Origin: Tillandsia leiboldiana
Lineage: Eukaryota > Streptophyta > Magnoliopsida > Poales > Bromeliaceae
Direction of reading: 5' to 3'
Assembly (NCBI GenBank): GCA_029204045.2
Contig: CM055066.1
Location: 22,920,120 to 22,984,119, forward strand
DNA: 64,000 nucleotides
Below, one piece after another: positions 30,431 through 43,597 of the stretch (within the stretch, counting starts at the first letter, position 1; every line of letters starts with the position of its first letter). A model generated the notes under the pieces. That model did not search any database, was not told the DNA's origin, and saw nothing but the letters and a program-made list of their open reading frames with translations. Made by a program: the position numbers and the translations under genes.

Positions 30431-33400
30431 TGTGAGGACCCGGAATTCCCACGTTTGGTTTACTGTTGGATATGCGGCTTCTGGAGACCCGTGTTGGGTG
30501 TTAGAGGTGTTTGCGCGCATATTGGACCCAAGATTTGGACTCGGCATGAAAAACGGATCAAGTTTGCTTCTCCGGGAATTTTTGGCAAATTTTAGAAGTG
30601 GAATTTGGCAAATCGGACTTCGGATTTGGATTCAGCGCGCGAAAATGATCGAAACGGGCTATTTATTTGTATTTTTCGGAGTCCGGATGCGAAAACACGC
30701 ATTTCGAGGTGTTGGGCACTGTTCCGGCCGGCCGGGCATCGCCGCGGCGGCGGCGGGCGGCGGAGCGCGGCGGTTGGCGGCGGCGGAGGCGCGCGGTCCA
30801 CCGCGGAGGTCGTGCACCGGGCGCGGGCCACGTGGCGCCTCCCTATTGGGCGGTGCGGTAGGCGCGGTCCATGGATTTGGCGCGGGTGCACGGTGAGCCG
30901 GGTGTGGCCACGTGGCAGCCTGTGGTTGGAGGGTCTTGGTGCGCTCGGTCCACGCGGCGGGGGCGGTTGCCTCGGGGCGCGTGCCCGACACGGCACCGGC
31001 GGTGACGCGGCCGCGCACGTGGGCGCGGCGTGGGCGCTGTCGGGGTGACGTGGGGGCGCCACGTGGCACCCCGTGGTTGGTCGGGCGCAGCGGTGCACAG
31101 CACAGTGCTTGGACACGTGGCGTTGCGTGGTTCACTGGCTCAGGTGCGCCGGGTTCGGGGAGCGATGCTGGGCCACGTGGCGGCCGTGGGGAATTCGGGC
31201 CTGCACAGTAATGGGCCGGGCCCATTACTGTAGCAGCCCGAATTTTTCCGGCGCCCGATTCTGGGGACCCATTCGGTATTTCTCCAATTGTTTTTTTGGG
31301 GCCTTTAAATAGCAGCCCGAGCCTCTTTCTTCTCCCCTTTTCTCCTCTTTTCGAGCCTCCTCTGCCCGAGCACCCTTAAGAAGATTTCTTCATCTTCAAG
31401 CTCTGGATCCACCTGCAAAGTTTTGGGATTTTATGGGTACGCATCCCGAGGTTCTCTATTTTACGGCGCGGCGCGACGTGGTGGTTCCTGTGTTCTTCTT
31501 CAGCGCAGCAGCAGTGTTTTAGCTCCCCTGGTCTACTCCGACAATCTTTTCGTGCGATTTCTTCGCTGCTGGATTCGTAACAGGTGAGGCTACGATTTTG
31601 GGTTTCTCGCACATTTTCAGATTTCGCGTTTTTCGAGGAGTTTTCTCGTGCTCACTGGGACCCTTTTTGCTGTGAGATTTTGGTGAGGGCAGCACCTTCT
31701 CTTGAGGAGATCTCCGCGCACGAGTCTCGGATCAGAACGTGCTTATAGACTTTTTTCATCTACTCGACGCGAGGATCATTGTGGATTTTTCTTGGAATTT
31801 TTGGAGACCTTCCTGAAGGTATACACTTTTCCTGTTATCTGTACAAGAGTTTACAGTTGAATGGTTTTGGGATTGTGCGCACCAATACTGTGGAATTTGT
31901 AACTTGGCCTACGGTGCTCGGAATTGGACGTGCAGGTACCCGTTTCGAAGCTATCGACGCGAGGATCGCTGTGGTATTTTTATCAGAATTTTTGGAGTTC
32001 GTTTCACAGGTGAAAATTTCACAGTAAGTGGACTGTTCCCAGCAGATTTGTAAAACCTGGATTTTATTGGATTTTAAGTGTAACTGTAGCCTTATGTTGT
32101 ACCCAGGAGGGATTGTGGACTGTGCTGGACCTGTTGGACCTAGAGTTGTCATTTTCCTGGTTTTCTCAGCTGTACAACTCCGGACAGTTAGCGTCTTCAG
32201 GTGGGTGGCTTGTTTTTCAAGATCTATGGACTGTGCTCTAATTCTATTGATATAGAATCATGCATGATAGTGATTGGACTTGGGTAGCATGCTAGAATTC
32301 GAATGTTATTATTCTTGTAATTATCTGATGATCGTATGATCTCTTCTGCTTCCTACCGCATGTTAAATATTTGTTCTGTTGGAACCTGACCTAGCACCCC
32401 CGTCATATGTTGCATGTGTAACCAGACCAGTAGAAAACCCTCACTTGGGCTAGGGTTATTTATGTTTAGACATCCACACTTTATGCTTCATTCCTGGACT
32501 TAGTGTTATCCTCGCCCGGGTAGTGGGCCGAGCGGTCGGAACTTCTTTTAGTGTGGGATGCATTTGCACTCGTGCTTGGGAGCAGAGAGTGGAGTCTGGT
32601 AGATGCAGTGGTTCGCTTGTCTGTACCGGGAACCGTTGGGGTAAACGTGGACCTGGGAGATTTGGTTTTCCCCTGTTGGTTGTCGCCACTGTGGTTAGTG
32701 GCGGTAGTTTCTAGGATAGCCGGACCTAGAACCCAGGAACCTTTTTCGACATACACATGATTTTAGTCTGCCAATGTTTTCTTCCAAACATCGAAGGGCC
32801 CGCTGGAGTCTGTTCTTGTTTGATTGGACAAAGGCATCAGCCCTTCGGGGTTTGGGTAAACACCTTGTTTTCTAACTGTTTTTCTAAAAAGAACTAAAAG
32901 TCATTAAATATGGATTTCTTCCAGATCAAATTAGTTTTCAATAACAAATGTCACTTTTTCCTGTAAATCTCCCCACTCGAAAGGATTCGAGTGGTCTGGG
33001 TTTTAGGGGTCGTCCTCTGTCGGGACGGAAGCCACGGGGGCCGAGCTGGAACCTGTTCTTGTTTGATAGGGTTGTAGGTGTAGGTCTCCCGGGACTTTCG
33101 GGCCCTGTTGGTGTCTTTGCGAGTTGTACTGGATTATTGTTTTCCCGAACATAAGGATCGGGAACTTCGATAGTCGGAGCCTAGAGTCTGTTCTTGTTTG
33201 ATAGGGTTCTTAGCACCGGTCTATCGGGTTTCCGAACCCTTATGGTGGTCGGTCTGTCTCTGGAGAGTTTAGTGTTCTGTTGTGGGAGCCGTCTGGTGGA
33301 CGGTGGCCCCAGCGTGTGTGACTTCCAGCTTTGTGATGGAGAGTTGGTGTCGTTGGTCGATCTTGTTGATCGCGATTGGATTTTTGCCTGCATGAGCCAT

Positions 33401-34222
33401 ATTTGAGCTCGACAGAGTTACGCGGATACTTCCTTGGTGGGGTCGCTTCCCCTCGAGAGCCACTCCGGAGTTGGGCCTGTTACTTGCTATCGCGACTTGT
33501 CGACGCCGTCCCTCTGACTGGCCCGGTTGGCGGCAGTCACGGACACCCTACGGTAGACCCGTCCTGTTGAGGATATGCGGCAGTAGGTGGGCGCAGGTTT
33601 GACTGGACCTTTGAGGCAGTCAGTTTAGATTTGGTGAGTTTACTGTGTGTGTTAGTAGATGCATCATGTTTCATCTGTTCCTTTTCTTGAGCATCTAGAT
33701 AGAGGCATAGTAGCTGTTGAGTTACTTTTCCAGCCTTTCATTTCAGTTTTATATTGTTACTTTATGCCTCTAGTAGACTTAGTGGGCAGACCGTCGGGCT
33801 TGTTGGCGGCACCCACTGAGAACTACTTGGGACGTAGTTCTCACACCCGTCGTGGTGTATTTCCCACAGGGACTTCTACTCCGGTTCCTGCTGCTCCTGT
33901 TGCTGCTTCTTCTGATCGAGGTAAGGGAGTCGCGAGATAGTTCCCCACCAGTCGTCATCCAGAGAGTAGATGTACCCTTATTACTTTTGAGAGTTCCTGT
34001 TGAGAGAACTTTGTAGTGAGGTATAGAGTTGTATTTATTTTCTATGCTCGAGAGACTTTTGTACTTTTGGTGAGGAATGTGTTGTTTAGTTTACTTTCAG
34101 CTTGATATCTGCATAGTATAGATGCTCTTTTGCAGGTTAGTCGCTTCGTCTATACGGGCTTCCCGTATGGGCGGCGGATCTGTTGGCGAGCCCGGGTCGC
34201 AGTTTCGACGCCGGGGGTGACA
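30431..34222 (+). repeat. T 3' LTR (first assembled copy)
   Basis: It matches the 5' LTR with few substitutions (for example GGATATGCGG versus GGATCTGCGG). From about 32590 to the contig end single-base indels become frequent, and the usual GGGGCGTGACA end reads GGGGGTGACA. It is followed by AAAGC. Confidence 0.9.
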
Positions 34223-34559
34223 AAAGCGGTTCCGGTGGTTGTTTGTTTTTCAGAACCCGCGTTGGACGTTCTCTAATTTGGATGTTAGGATGCATGATTC
34301 TAGGGTAAACGGGACTGATTGAGAGGTAGGTACGCTTGATAATTTGCTTAATTGTGGTGATTACATTGCAAGGAAAGAATGTATCTATGTGATGACTTAG
34401 TGTAGTTAATAGGATAAGTAACATATGTGGATTAGTAGCATGCTGTTGCACATAGCCGTTTATGCGATTGGTTTTCTGCGATGGGGCAGGATTATGTAGC
34501 ATGTGCGGATTTTACTCTGAGGAGTTAACTTATGGACGAGGATCATGGACAGGTGTAGC
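34223..34559 (+). repeat. S5 sequence after T, first assembled copy at contig end
   Basis: It aligns to 43593-43927 with scattered indels: the TSD AAAGC, then the same S5 LTR text. It therefore represents the same genomic flank seen again beyond the gap. Confidence 0.88.
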
Positions 34560-34659
34560 NNNNNNNNNNNNNNNNNNNNNNNNNNNNNNNNNNNNNNNNN
34601 NNNNNNNNNNNNNNNNNNNNNNNNNNNNNNNNNNNNNNNNNNNNNNNNNNNNNNNNNNN
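34560..34659. other. Assembly gap, exactly 100 N
   Basis: One hundred consecutive N, a conventional size for gaps of unknown length in scaffolds. Confidence 0.99.
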
Positions 34660-37233
34660 GGCTACGATTTGGGTTCTCGTACTTTCCGATTTCGGTTTCG
34701 AGGAGTTCTCGGCTCACTGGGACCATTTTTGCTGTGAGATTTTGGTGAGGCAGCACATTCTTGAGGAGATCTCCGAGCAGGAGTCCGGATCAGAACGTGC
34801 TTATAGATTTTCATCTACTCGACGCGAGGACATGTGATTTTCTTGGAATTTGGAGGCCTTCCTGAAGGTATACACTTTTCTGTGATCGTCCACGAGTTAC
34901 AGTTGAATGGTTTGGGGATTGTGCGCACCAATACTGGAATTTGTAACTGGCCTACGGTTGCTACGGAATGGACGTGCAGGTACCCGTGTCGAAGCATCGA
35001 CGCGAGGATCGACTGTGCGTATTTTTATCAGAATTTGGAGTTATCGTTTCACAGGTGAAAATCGCAGTAAGTGGACGTTCCCAGCAGATTTGTAAACCTG
35101 GATTTATGGATTTAAGTGTACTGTAGCCTTTTGTTGTACCAGGAGGGATGGTGGACTGTGCGGGGACCTGTTGGACCTAGAGTTTCATTTTCTGGTTTTC
35201 TAGCTGTACAGACTCCGGACAGTTAGCGTTCAGGTGGGGCTGCTTTCAAGATCTATGGAGTGCTCTAATTCTATGATATAGAATCAGGCATGATAGTGAT
35301 GGACTTGGGTAGCATGCTAGAATTCGAAAGTTATTATTCTTGTATTATCTGTTGATCGTGTGATCTCTTTTCTGCTTCTATCATGTTAAATATTTGTTCT
35401 ATTGGAACCTGACCTAGCACCCCCGTCATATGTTGCATGTGTAACCAGACCAGTAGAAAACCCTCACTTGGGCTAGGGTTATTTATGTTTAGACATCAAA
35501 CTTTATGCTCATTCTGGACTTAGTGTTATCCTCGCCCGGGTAGTGGGCCGAGCGGTCGGGACTTCTTTTAGTGTGGATGCATTGCACTCGTGCTGGGGAG
35601 CAGAGTGGAGTCTGGTAGATGTAGTGGTTCGCTTGTCTGTACCGGGAACGTTTGGGGTAAACGGTGGACCGGGAGATGTTTTCCCTGTTGGGTGTCGCCA
35701 CTGTGTTAGTGGCGGTAGTTTACTAGTGTAGCCGGACTAGAACCCCAGAACCTTTTCGACATACACATGATTTTAGTCTACCAATGTTTTCTTCCAACAT
35801 CGAAGGGCCGCTGGAGTCTGTTCTGTTTGATTGGACAAAGGCATCAGCCCTTCGGGGTTTGGGTAAAACACTTGTTTCTACACTGTTTTTCTAAAAAGAA
35901 AAACTAAATCATTAAATATGGATTTCTTCCAGATCAAATTAGTTTTCAATAACAAATGTCACCTTTTTCCTGTAAATCTCCCCACTCGAAGGCTCGAGTG
36001 GTCTGGGTTCTAGGGGTCGTTCCTCTCTGTCGGGACGGAAGCCACGGGGGCGAGCCTGAAACCTGTTCTTGTTTGATAGGGTTGTAGGTGATGTCTCCCG
36101 GGACTTTCGGGCCCTGTTGGTGTCTTTTGCGAGTTGTACTGTGATTATTGTTTTCCGAACATAGGGATCGGGAACTTCGATAGTCGGAGCCTAGAGTCTG
36201 TTCTTGTTTGATAGGGTTCTTAGCACCGGTCTATCGGTTCCGAAACCCTTATGGTGTCGGTCTTGTCTGGAGAGTTTAGTGTTCTGTTGTGGGAGCCGTC
36301 TGGTGGACGGTGGCCCCAGCTGTGTGACTTCCAGCTTGTGATGGAGAGTTGGTGTCGTTGGTCGATCTTGTTGATCGCGATTGGATTTTGCCTGCATGAG
36401 CCATATTTGAGCTCGACAGAGTTCGCGGATACTTTCCTCGTGGGGTCGCTTCCCCTCGAGAGCCACTCCGGAGTTGGGCCTGTTACTTGCTATCGCGACT
36501 TGTCGACGCCGTCCCTCTGACTGGCCCGGTTGGCGGCAGTCACGGACACCCTACGGTAGACCCGTCCTGTTGAGGATATGCGGGCAGTAGGTGGGCGCAG
36601 GTTTGACTGGACCCTTGGAGGCAGTCAGTTTAGATTTGTTGAGTTGTACTGTGTGTGTTAGTAGATGCATCATGTTGTCATCGTGTTCTTTTCTGAGCAT
36701 CTAGATAGAGGCATAGTAGCTGTTGAGTTACTTTTTCCAGCCTTTCATTTCGTTTTATATTGTGATTTATGCCTCTAGTAGGACTTAGTGGGCAGACCGT
36801 CGGCTTGTTGGCGGCACCCACTGAGAACTACTTGGGACGTATTTCTCACACCCGTCGTGGTGTATTTTCCCACAGGGACTTTACTCCGGTTCCTGCTGCT
36901 CCTGTTGCTGCTGTCTTTCTGATCGAGGTAAGGGAGTCGCGAGATAGTTCCCACCAGTCGTCATCCAGAGAGTAGATGTACCCTTATTACTTTGAGAGTT
37001 CCTGTTGAGAGACCTTTTGTAGTGAGGTATAGAGTTGTATTTATTTTCTACTGCTCGAGTGACTTTTGTACTTTTGGTGAGGACATGTGTTGTTTATAGT
37101 TTTACTTCAGCTCCTGATATCTGCATAGTATCGATGCTCTTTTGCAGGTTAGTCGCTTCGTCTATACGGGCTTCCCGTATGGGCGGCGGATCTGTGGCGA
37201 GCCCTGGTCGCAGTTCGACGCCGGGGCGTGACA
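34660..37233 (+). repeat. T' 5' LTR, 3' two thirds
   Basis: Equivalent to 25234-27878, ending CCGGGGCGTGACA. Many single-base losses and gains. Confidence 0.88.
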
Positions 37234-37240
37234 TATTAGG

Positions 37241-37252
37241 TGGTATCAGAGC
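37241..37252 (+). other. T' primer binding site
   Basis: TGGTATCAGAGC, 7 bp after the LTR end at 37233. The leader hairpin at 37411-37433 follows but has lost one loop base (GGTGCAG). Confidence 0.9.
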
Positions 37253-37530
37253 CTAAGGTTGTAGGTCATTATGACTTAGAAACCCTAGGCTTGTGGTTGG
37301 ACATTAGGATGACTACGTGAGAGTCGTGACTGTTAGCGAGAGTTTCTGATTGAGTTTTTACCTTCCCAAGGGATGGGATGAGTGACTGGCATGTTTATTC
37401 TCCTAAGCGATTATGTTGGTGCAGACAACATAATGCTAGGGAAGGAGACATGTCCTAGACTTTCGCTGGATTGGGTCGTGTGTTGTTTGGTACTGGTCCT
37501 GATGTTTCCATGTGTGTTGCAGGTGGCCCG

Positions 37531-39065
37531 ATGCCCTCCACCGACGCGGGGTGCAGACCGTTCTCCAGCCTTTTCCCTCCGATGAGCCTGGGCAGGAGGA
37601 GCCAGCACAGGGTCAGCAGAGTGAGGTGCAGGAGCTTCGGGCTCAGTTGGCCCCAGTTGTCTGAGGCGGTGCAGCGCCAGGAGGAGTGCTTCTCAGCGCC
37701 AGGAGGCGGCTTCTCGGCGCCAGGAGGAGGCCTTTGGTCGGATGAGCTTCTTTTAGAGCAGGAGGACGCAGCCTGTGGTAGCACCCCCTGTGTGTTCGCC
37801 CTGTGCCTTCTTCGCCAGCTGTGGCGCCCCCTTTGGTTGCCGTCAGCGCCGGCTATTCCTGTCGAGCCGGTTTCTAGCATACCACCGCCTGGGTCGATGG
37901 GACCTTTGACGTTGGCTGAGCAGAGTGCGGTGGTGGATCTGTTGATGAGGTTCCGCCGGTTTGATCCACCCCGTTTTTCTGGATATGAGTGCTGAGCCGT
38001 GGGAGGCAGAGTCTTGGATCACGGCCATGGAGCGTCATTTTGAGAGTTTGTTCGTTGAGGATCGATTTCGAGTCTTTTTGGCTACACACTACTTGGAGGG
38101 CAACGCCGAGGCTTGGTGGCGGCGTGTGCGGCCTGCTGGTCCGCCTGGGACGCAGATTCTTCCCTGGGCGGATTCCGCAGACTTCGTTGGGGGCCTTCTT
38201 TCCTGAGAGTGTTCGCCAGAGATTGGAGGAGCAGCTGAGAAATCTCCGCCCGGGAGATACGGCCCGTGAATGCATACATAGCGAATTCAATCAGCTGTTG
38301 GCTAGTATGCCTCACGTGGCCAGGGACGAGGTCTCACCGGGATTCTACAGGTTCGAGGCGGGGGCTGCGCGGGATATTTATCAGACTTGTTCGCTCCCGC
38401 AGATTACAGACTTTGGAGGCATCGATGGAGCAGGCGTTATATGTTGAGTCTGGAGAGGCAGTGATGTCAGAGGTGGCTCCAAGCCCCGTAGTGATCCCTG
38501 GGGCGAAGCGCCCAGCACCGGGTGATGAGGGTCAGACGAGCGGGCAGGGACCTCCGAGACCTCCACGATCTCTCCTGAGGGTCGTGGGTTCGTAGGCGCC
38601 GGAGATCTGTGAGCCCCAAGCAGCAGCAGCATCAGCGGTATCGGCAGCAGCGGAAGGAGCGGTGTGTCATCTGTGGCGGGCCTCATCCACCGTCGCAGTG
38701 TGATCAGAGACAGGGGCGGTGTTTCCTCTGTGGAGAGTTGGGGACAATTTCCGCGCAGCTTGCCCCCATGCCATTTTGTCAGTGCGGCCGATTGCGACAG
38801 CACCCCCCTTGCCCATCCATGCAGCGGGAACCCCTCCGGCACACCAGCGGACAGAGTGGGCCACGACGTCGGGACAGACGGGACGGCGACCTGCAGCACC
38901 CAGTGGACGGGTTTATGCAGCCCTGTTGGAGGACACCCGGCAGCGGATCGTGCCGCGGAGGTATGATTTATTTCAGTTAGCTGAGTTGAGCATTTTGTTA
39001 CCGCTGCATTCTTCTGCTTTATTAGTTGAGTATCTGCATCGGCATCCTTGCATGGGTATGGGTTA
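37531..39065 (+). pseudogene. T' gag, frameshifted copy of the T gag
   Basis: It corresponds to 28179-29708 base for base apart from about a dozen or more indels, mostly in homopolymers or after repeated bases. The frame therefore switches repeatedly (open pieces 37471-37995, 37989-38447, 38609-38980). The same locus reads as an intact gene before the gap, so the breaks are more likely sequencing errors than mutations. Confidence 0.8.
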
Positions 39066-39786
39066 GGAATTTCTGCTTGCATGTTTTAGCGATTGGATTC
39101 TTCCCAGTATCCTATGAGTAGAGGAGGATCACGGTGTATGATCAGTGCAGTTGAGACTTGGGACTTCACTTGCTGATGTGACGATTCAAGGGACAGCTCC
39201 AGGACTTGGATTGAGCACCCAGGTTGGACGATTGGTGCGGTGCTGTGCTACGACTGCTGATGGAACGAAGCAGTATCATTCGGCGAGTTGGACTGGAAGA
39301 GTTCGTTTTTTCTCGGATTGTCGGCGTATCCTCCCAACAGCATGGGCTTCAGCTGACTGTGGACAGACGCCACCTCGGGAGCAGACGTGATGTTAGGACT
39401 AGTGGTTATGTCCTTAGGAGTCTCGGTAGTGATAGTTTTCTTTTGTGGCCACAGTAGGAACGACACCAACACTTCTCCCCCTTTTCTCACCTTGTACTGG
39501 AATTTACGAACAGGACGAAACTTCGAAAGATTGCTCCAGAAATGGAGACAGTGCCCGAACCTGTTCTTGTTTGATTGGGGCGAAGGCACTGATTTTTCAA
39601 AATTTTCGGACTTTTCGCTAATTTCAGCTGTTTTCTTAATCGAGGGTTGAAGTTGATGACTTTCTGCTGGTGGAGCCGTATCTTTTCTTGTAGTTTAGTG
39701 TTGCGTTCTTGGTTGTTTTGATTGTTTGGTTTGTTGTTGTGGTGTGTTTTTGTTTCGAGGACGAAACTTTCTTTTGTGGGGGAGGA

Positions 39787-42700
39787 TGTGAGGACCCGGA
39801 ATTCCCACGTTTGGTTTACTGTTGGATATGCGGCTTCTGGAGACCCGTGTTGGGTGTTAGAGGTGTTTGCGCGCATATTGGACCCAAGATTTGGACTCGG
39901 CATGAAAAACGGATCAAGTTTGCTTCTCCGGGAATTTTTGGCAAATTTTAGAAGTGGAATTTGCAAATCGGACTTCGGATTTGGATTCAGCGCAGCGAAA
40001 ATGATCGAAACGGGCTATTTATTTGTATTTTTCGGAGTCCGGATGCGAAAACACGCATTTCGAGGTGTTGGGCACTGTTCCGGCCGGCCGGGCATCGCCG
40101 GCGGCGGCGGCGGGCGGCGGAGCGCGGCGGTTGGCGGCGGCGGAGGCGCGCGGTCCACCGCGGAGGTCGTGCACCGGGCGCGGGCCACGTGGCGCCTCCC
40201 TATTGGGCGGTGCGGTAGGCGCGGTCCATGGATTGGCGCGGGTGCACGGTGAGCCGGGTGTGGCCACGTGGCAGCCTGTGGTTGGAGGGTCTTGGTGCGC
40301 TCGGTCCACGCGGCGGGGGCGGTTGCCTCGGGGCGCGTGCCCGACACGGCACCCGGCGTGACGCGGCCGCGCACGGTGGGCGCGGCGTGGGCGCTGTCGG
40401 GGTGACGTGGGGGCGCCACGTGGCACCCCGTGGTTGGTCGGGCGCAGCGGTGCACAGCACAGTGCTTGGACACGTGGCGTTGCGTGGTTCACTGGCTCAG
40501 GTGCGCCGGGTTCGGGGAGCGATGCTGGGCCACGTGGCGGGCCGTGGGGAATTCGGGCCTGCACAGTAATGGGCCGGGCCCATTACTGTAGCAGCCCGAA
40601 TTTTTCCGGCGCCCGATTCTGGGGACCCATTCGGTATTTCTCCAATTGTTTTTTTTGGGGCCTTTAAATAGCAGCCCGAGCCTCTTTCTTCTCCCCTTTT
40701 CTCCTCTTTTCGAGCCTCCTCTGCCCGAGCACCCTTAAGAAGATTTCTTCATCTTCAAGCTCTGGATCCACCTGCAAAGTTTTGGGATTTTATGGGTACG
40801 CATCCCGAGGTTCTCTATTTTACGGCGCGGCGCGACGTGGTGGTTCCTGTGTTCTTCTTCAGCGCAGCAGCAGTGTTTTAGCTCCCCTGGTCTACTCCGA
40901 CAATCTTTTCGTGCGATTTCTTCGCTGCTGGATTCGTAACAGGTGAGGCTACGATTTTGGGTTTCTCGCACATTTTCAGATTTCGCGTTTTTCGAGGAGT
41001 TTTTCTCGTGCTCACTGGGACCCTTTTTGCTGTGAGATTTTGGTGAGGGCAGCACCTTCTCTTGAGGAGATCTCCGCGCACGAGTCTCGGATCAGAACGT
41101 GCTTATAGACTTTTTTCATCTACTCGACGCGAGGATCATTGTGGATTTTTCTTGGAATTTTTGGAGACCTTCCTGAAGGTATACACTTTTCCTGTTATCT
41201 GTACAAGAGTTTACAGTTGAATGGTTTTGGGATTGTGCGCACCAATACTGTGGAATTTGTAACTTGGCCTACGGTGCTCGGAATTGGACGTGCAGGTACC
41301 CGTTTCGAAGCTATCGACGCGAGGATCGCTGTGGTATTTTTATCAGAATTTTTGGAGTTCGTTTCACAGGTGAAAATTTCACAGTAAGTGGACTGTTCCC
41401 AGCAGATTTGTAAAACCTGGATTTTATTGGATTTTAAGTGTAACTGTAGCCTTATGTTGTACCCAGGAGGGATTGTGGACTGTGCTGGACCTGTTGGACC
41501 TAGAGTTGTCATTTTCCTGGTTTTCTCAGCTGTACAACTCCGGACAGTTAGCGTCTTCAGGTGGGTGGCTTGTTTTCAAGATCTATGGACTGTGCTCTAA
41601 TTCTATTGATATAGAATCATGCATGATAGTGATTGGACTTGGGTAGCATGCTAGAATTCGAATGTTATTATTCTTGTAATTATCTGATGATCGTATGATC
41701 TCTTCTGCTTCCTACCGCATGTTAAATATTTGTTCTGTTGGAACCTGACCTAGCACCCCCGTCATATGTTGCATGTGTAACCAGACCAGTAGAAAACCCT
41801 CACTTGGGCTAGGGTTATTTATGTTTAGACATCCACACTTTATGCTTCATTCCTGGACTTAGTGTTATCCTCGCCCGGGTAGTGGGCCGAGCGGTCGGAA
41901 CTTCTTTTAGTGTGGGATGCATTTGCACTCGTGCTTGGGAGCAGAGTGGAGTCTGGTAGATGCAGTGGTTCGCTTGTCTGTACCGGGAACCGTTTGGGGT
42001 AAACGGTGGACCTGGGAGATTTGGTTTTCCCCTGTTGGGTTGTCGCCACTGTGTTAGTGGCGGTAGTTTTCTAGTGATAGCCGGACCTAGAACCCAGGAA
42101 CCTTTTCGACATACACATGATTTTAGTCTGCCAATGTTTTCTTCCAAACATCGAAGGGCCGCTGGAGTCTGTTCTTGTTTGATTGGACAAAGGCATCAGC
42201 CCTTCGGGGTTTGGGTAAAACACTTGTTTTCTAACTGTTTTTCTAAAAAGAACTAAAATCATTAAATATGGATTTCTTCCAGATCAAATTAGTTTTCAAT
42301 AACAAATGTCACCTTTTTCCTGTAAATCTCCCCACTCGAAAGGATTCGAGTGGTCTGGGTTCTAGGGGTCGTTCCTCTGTCGGGACGGAAGCCACGGGGG
42401 CCGAGCCTGGAACCTGTTCTTGTTTGATAGGGTTGTAGGTGTAGGTCTCCCGGGACTTTCGGGCCCTGTTGGTGTCTTTTGCGAGTTGTACTGTGATTAT
42501 TGTTTTCCCGAACCATAAGGGATCGGGAACTTCGATAGTCGGAGCCTAGAGTCTGTTCTTGTTTGATAGGGTTCTTAGCACCGGTCTATCGGGTTTCCGA
42601 ACCCTTATGGTGTCGGTCTTTCTGGAGAGTTTAGTGTTCTGTTGTGGGAGCCGTCTGGTGGACGGTGGCCCCAGCTGTGTGACTTCCAGCTTGTGATGGA

Positions 42701-43592
42701 GAGTTGGTGTCGTTGGTCGATCTTGTTGATCGCGATTTGGATTTTTGCCTGCATGAGCCATATTTGAGCTCGACAGAGTTACGCGGATACTTTCCTTGGT
42801 GGGGTCGCTCCCCTCGAGAGCCACTCCGGAGTTGGGCCTGTTACTTGCTATCGCGACTTGTCGACGCCGTCCCTCTGACTGGCCCGGTTGGCGGCAGTCA
42901 CGGACACCCTACGGTAGACCCGTCCTGTTGAGGATATGCGGCAGTAGGTGGGCGCAGGTTTGACTGGACCCTTGGAGGCAGTCAGTTTAGATTTGGTGAG
43001 TTTACTGTGTGTGTTAGTAGATGCATCATGTTTCATCTGTTCCTTTTCTTGAGCATCTAGATAGAGGCATAGTAGCTGTTGAGTTACTTTTCCAGCCTTT
43101 CATTTCAGTTTTATATTGTTACTTTATGCCTCTAGTAGACTTAGTGGGCAGACCGTCGGGCTTGTTGGCGGCACCCACTGAGAACTACTTGGGACGTAGT
43201 TCTCACACCCGTCGTGGTGTATTTTCCCACAGGGACTTCTACTCCGGTTCCTGCTGCTCCTGTTGCTGCTTCTTCTGATCGAGGTAAGGGAGTCGCGAGA
43301 TAGTTCCCCACCAGTCGTCATCCAGAGAGTAGATGTACCCTTATTACTTTTGAGAGTTCCTGTTGAGAGAACTTTGTAGTGAGGTATAGAGTTGTATTTA
43401 TTTTCTACTGCTCGAGTGACTTTTGTACTTTTGGTGAGGACATGTGTTGTTTATAGTTTTACTTTCAGCTCTGATATCTGCATAGTATAGATGCTCTTTT
43501 GCAGGTTAGTCGCTTCGTCTATACGGGCTTCCCGTATGGGCGGCGGATCTGTTGGCGAGCCCGGGTCGCAGTTTCGACGCCGGGGCGTGACA
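39787..43592 (+). repeat. T' 3' LTR (well-assembled copy)
   Basis: It starts TGTGAGGACCCGG at 39787 after GTGGGGGAGGA and ends GGGGCGTGACA. It carries TTTAAATA at 40663. It is the better representation of the T 3' LTR. Confidence 0.9.
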
Positions 43593-43597
43593 AAAGC

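Larger units (their letters stand above)
24074..34222 (+). mobile_element. T: gag-only large-LTR gypsy element (TR-GAG type)
   Basis: 5' LTR 24074-27878, internal 27879-30430 (2.55 kb), 3' LTR 30431-34222, with the perfect target duplication AAAGC at 24069-24073 and 34223-34227. The only gene is an intact gag; RT, RNase H and integrase are absent. The LTRs are near-identical by eye outside the error-prone stretch close to the gap, so insertion is recent. It sits inside S5. Plant elements with LTRs plus gag only are known as TR-GAG; mobilisation needs polymerase supplied by others. Confidence 0.9.
34660..43592 (+). mobile_element. T': second assembled copy of T (probable false duplication)
   Basis: It starts inside the 5' LTR (equivalent to 25234), then primer site, gag, tail and 3' LTR 39787-43592, followed by AAAGC and the same S5 flank. 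The 34660-39700 part carries many single-base indels relative to T, as expected at a low-quality contig end. Substitutions that separate the 5' and 3' LTRs of T recur in the matching LTRs of T'. Confidence 0.88.

Noticed and set aside
24074..43592. Two real T elements in tandem sharing sequence around the gap
   Set aside because: Each copy is followed by the same S5 flank, diagnostic LTR substitutions repeat in order, and the copies meet at a 100-N gap with error-rich ends. One locus assembled twice fits better.
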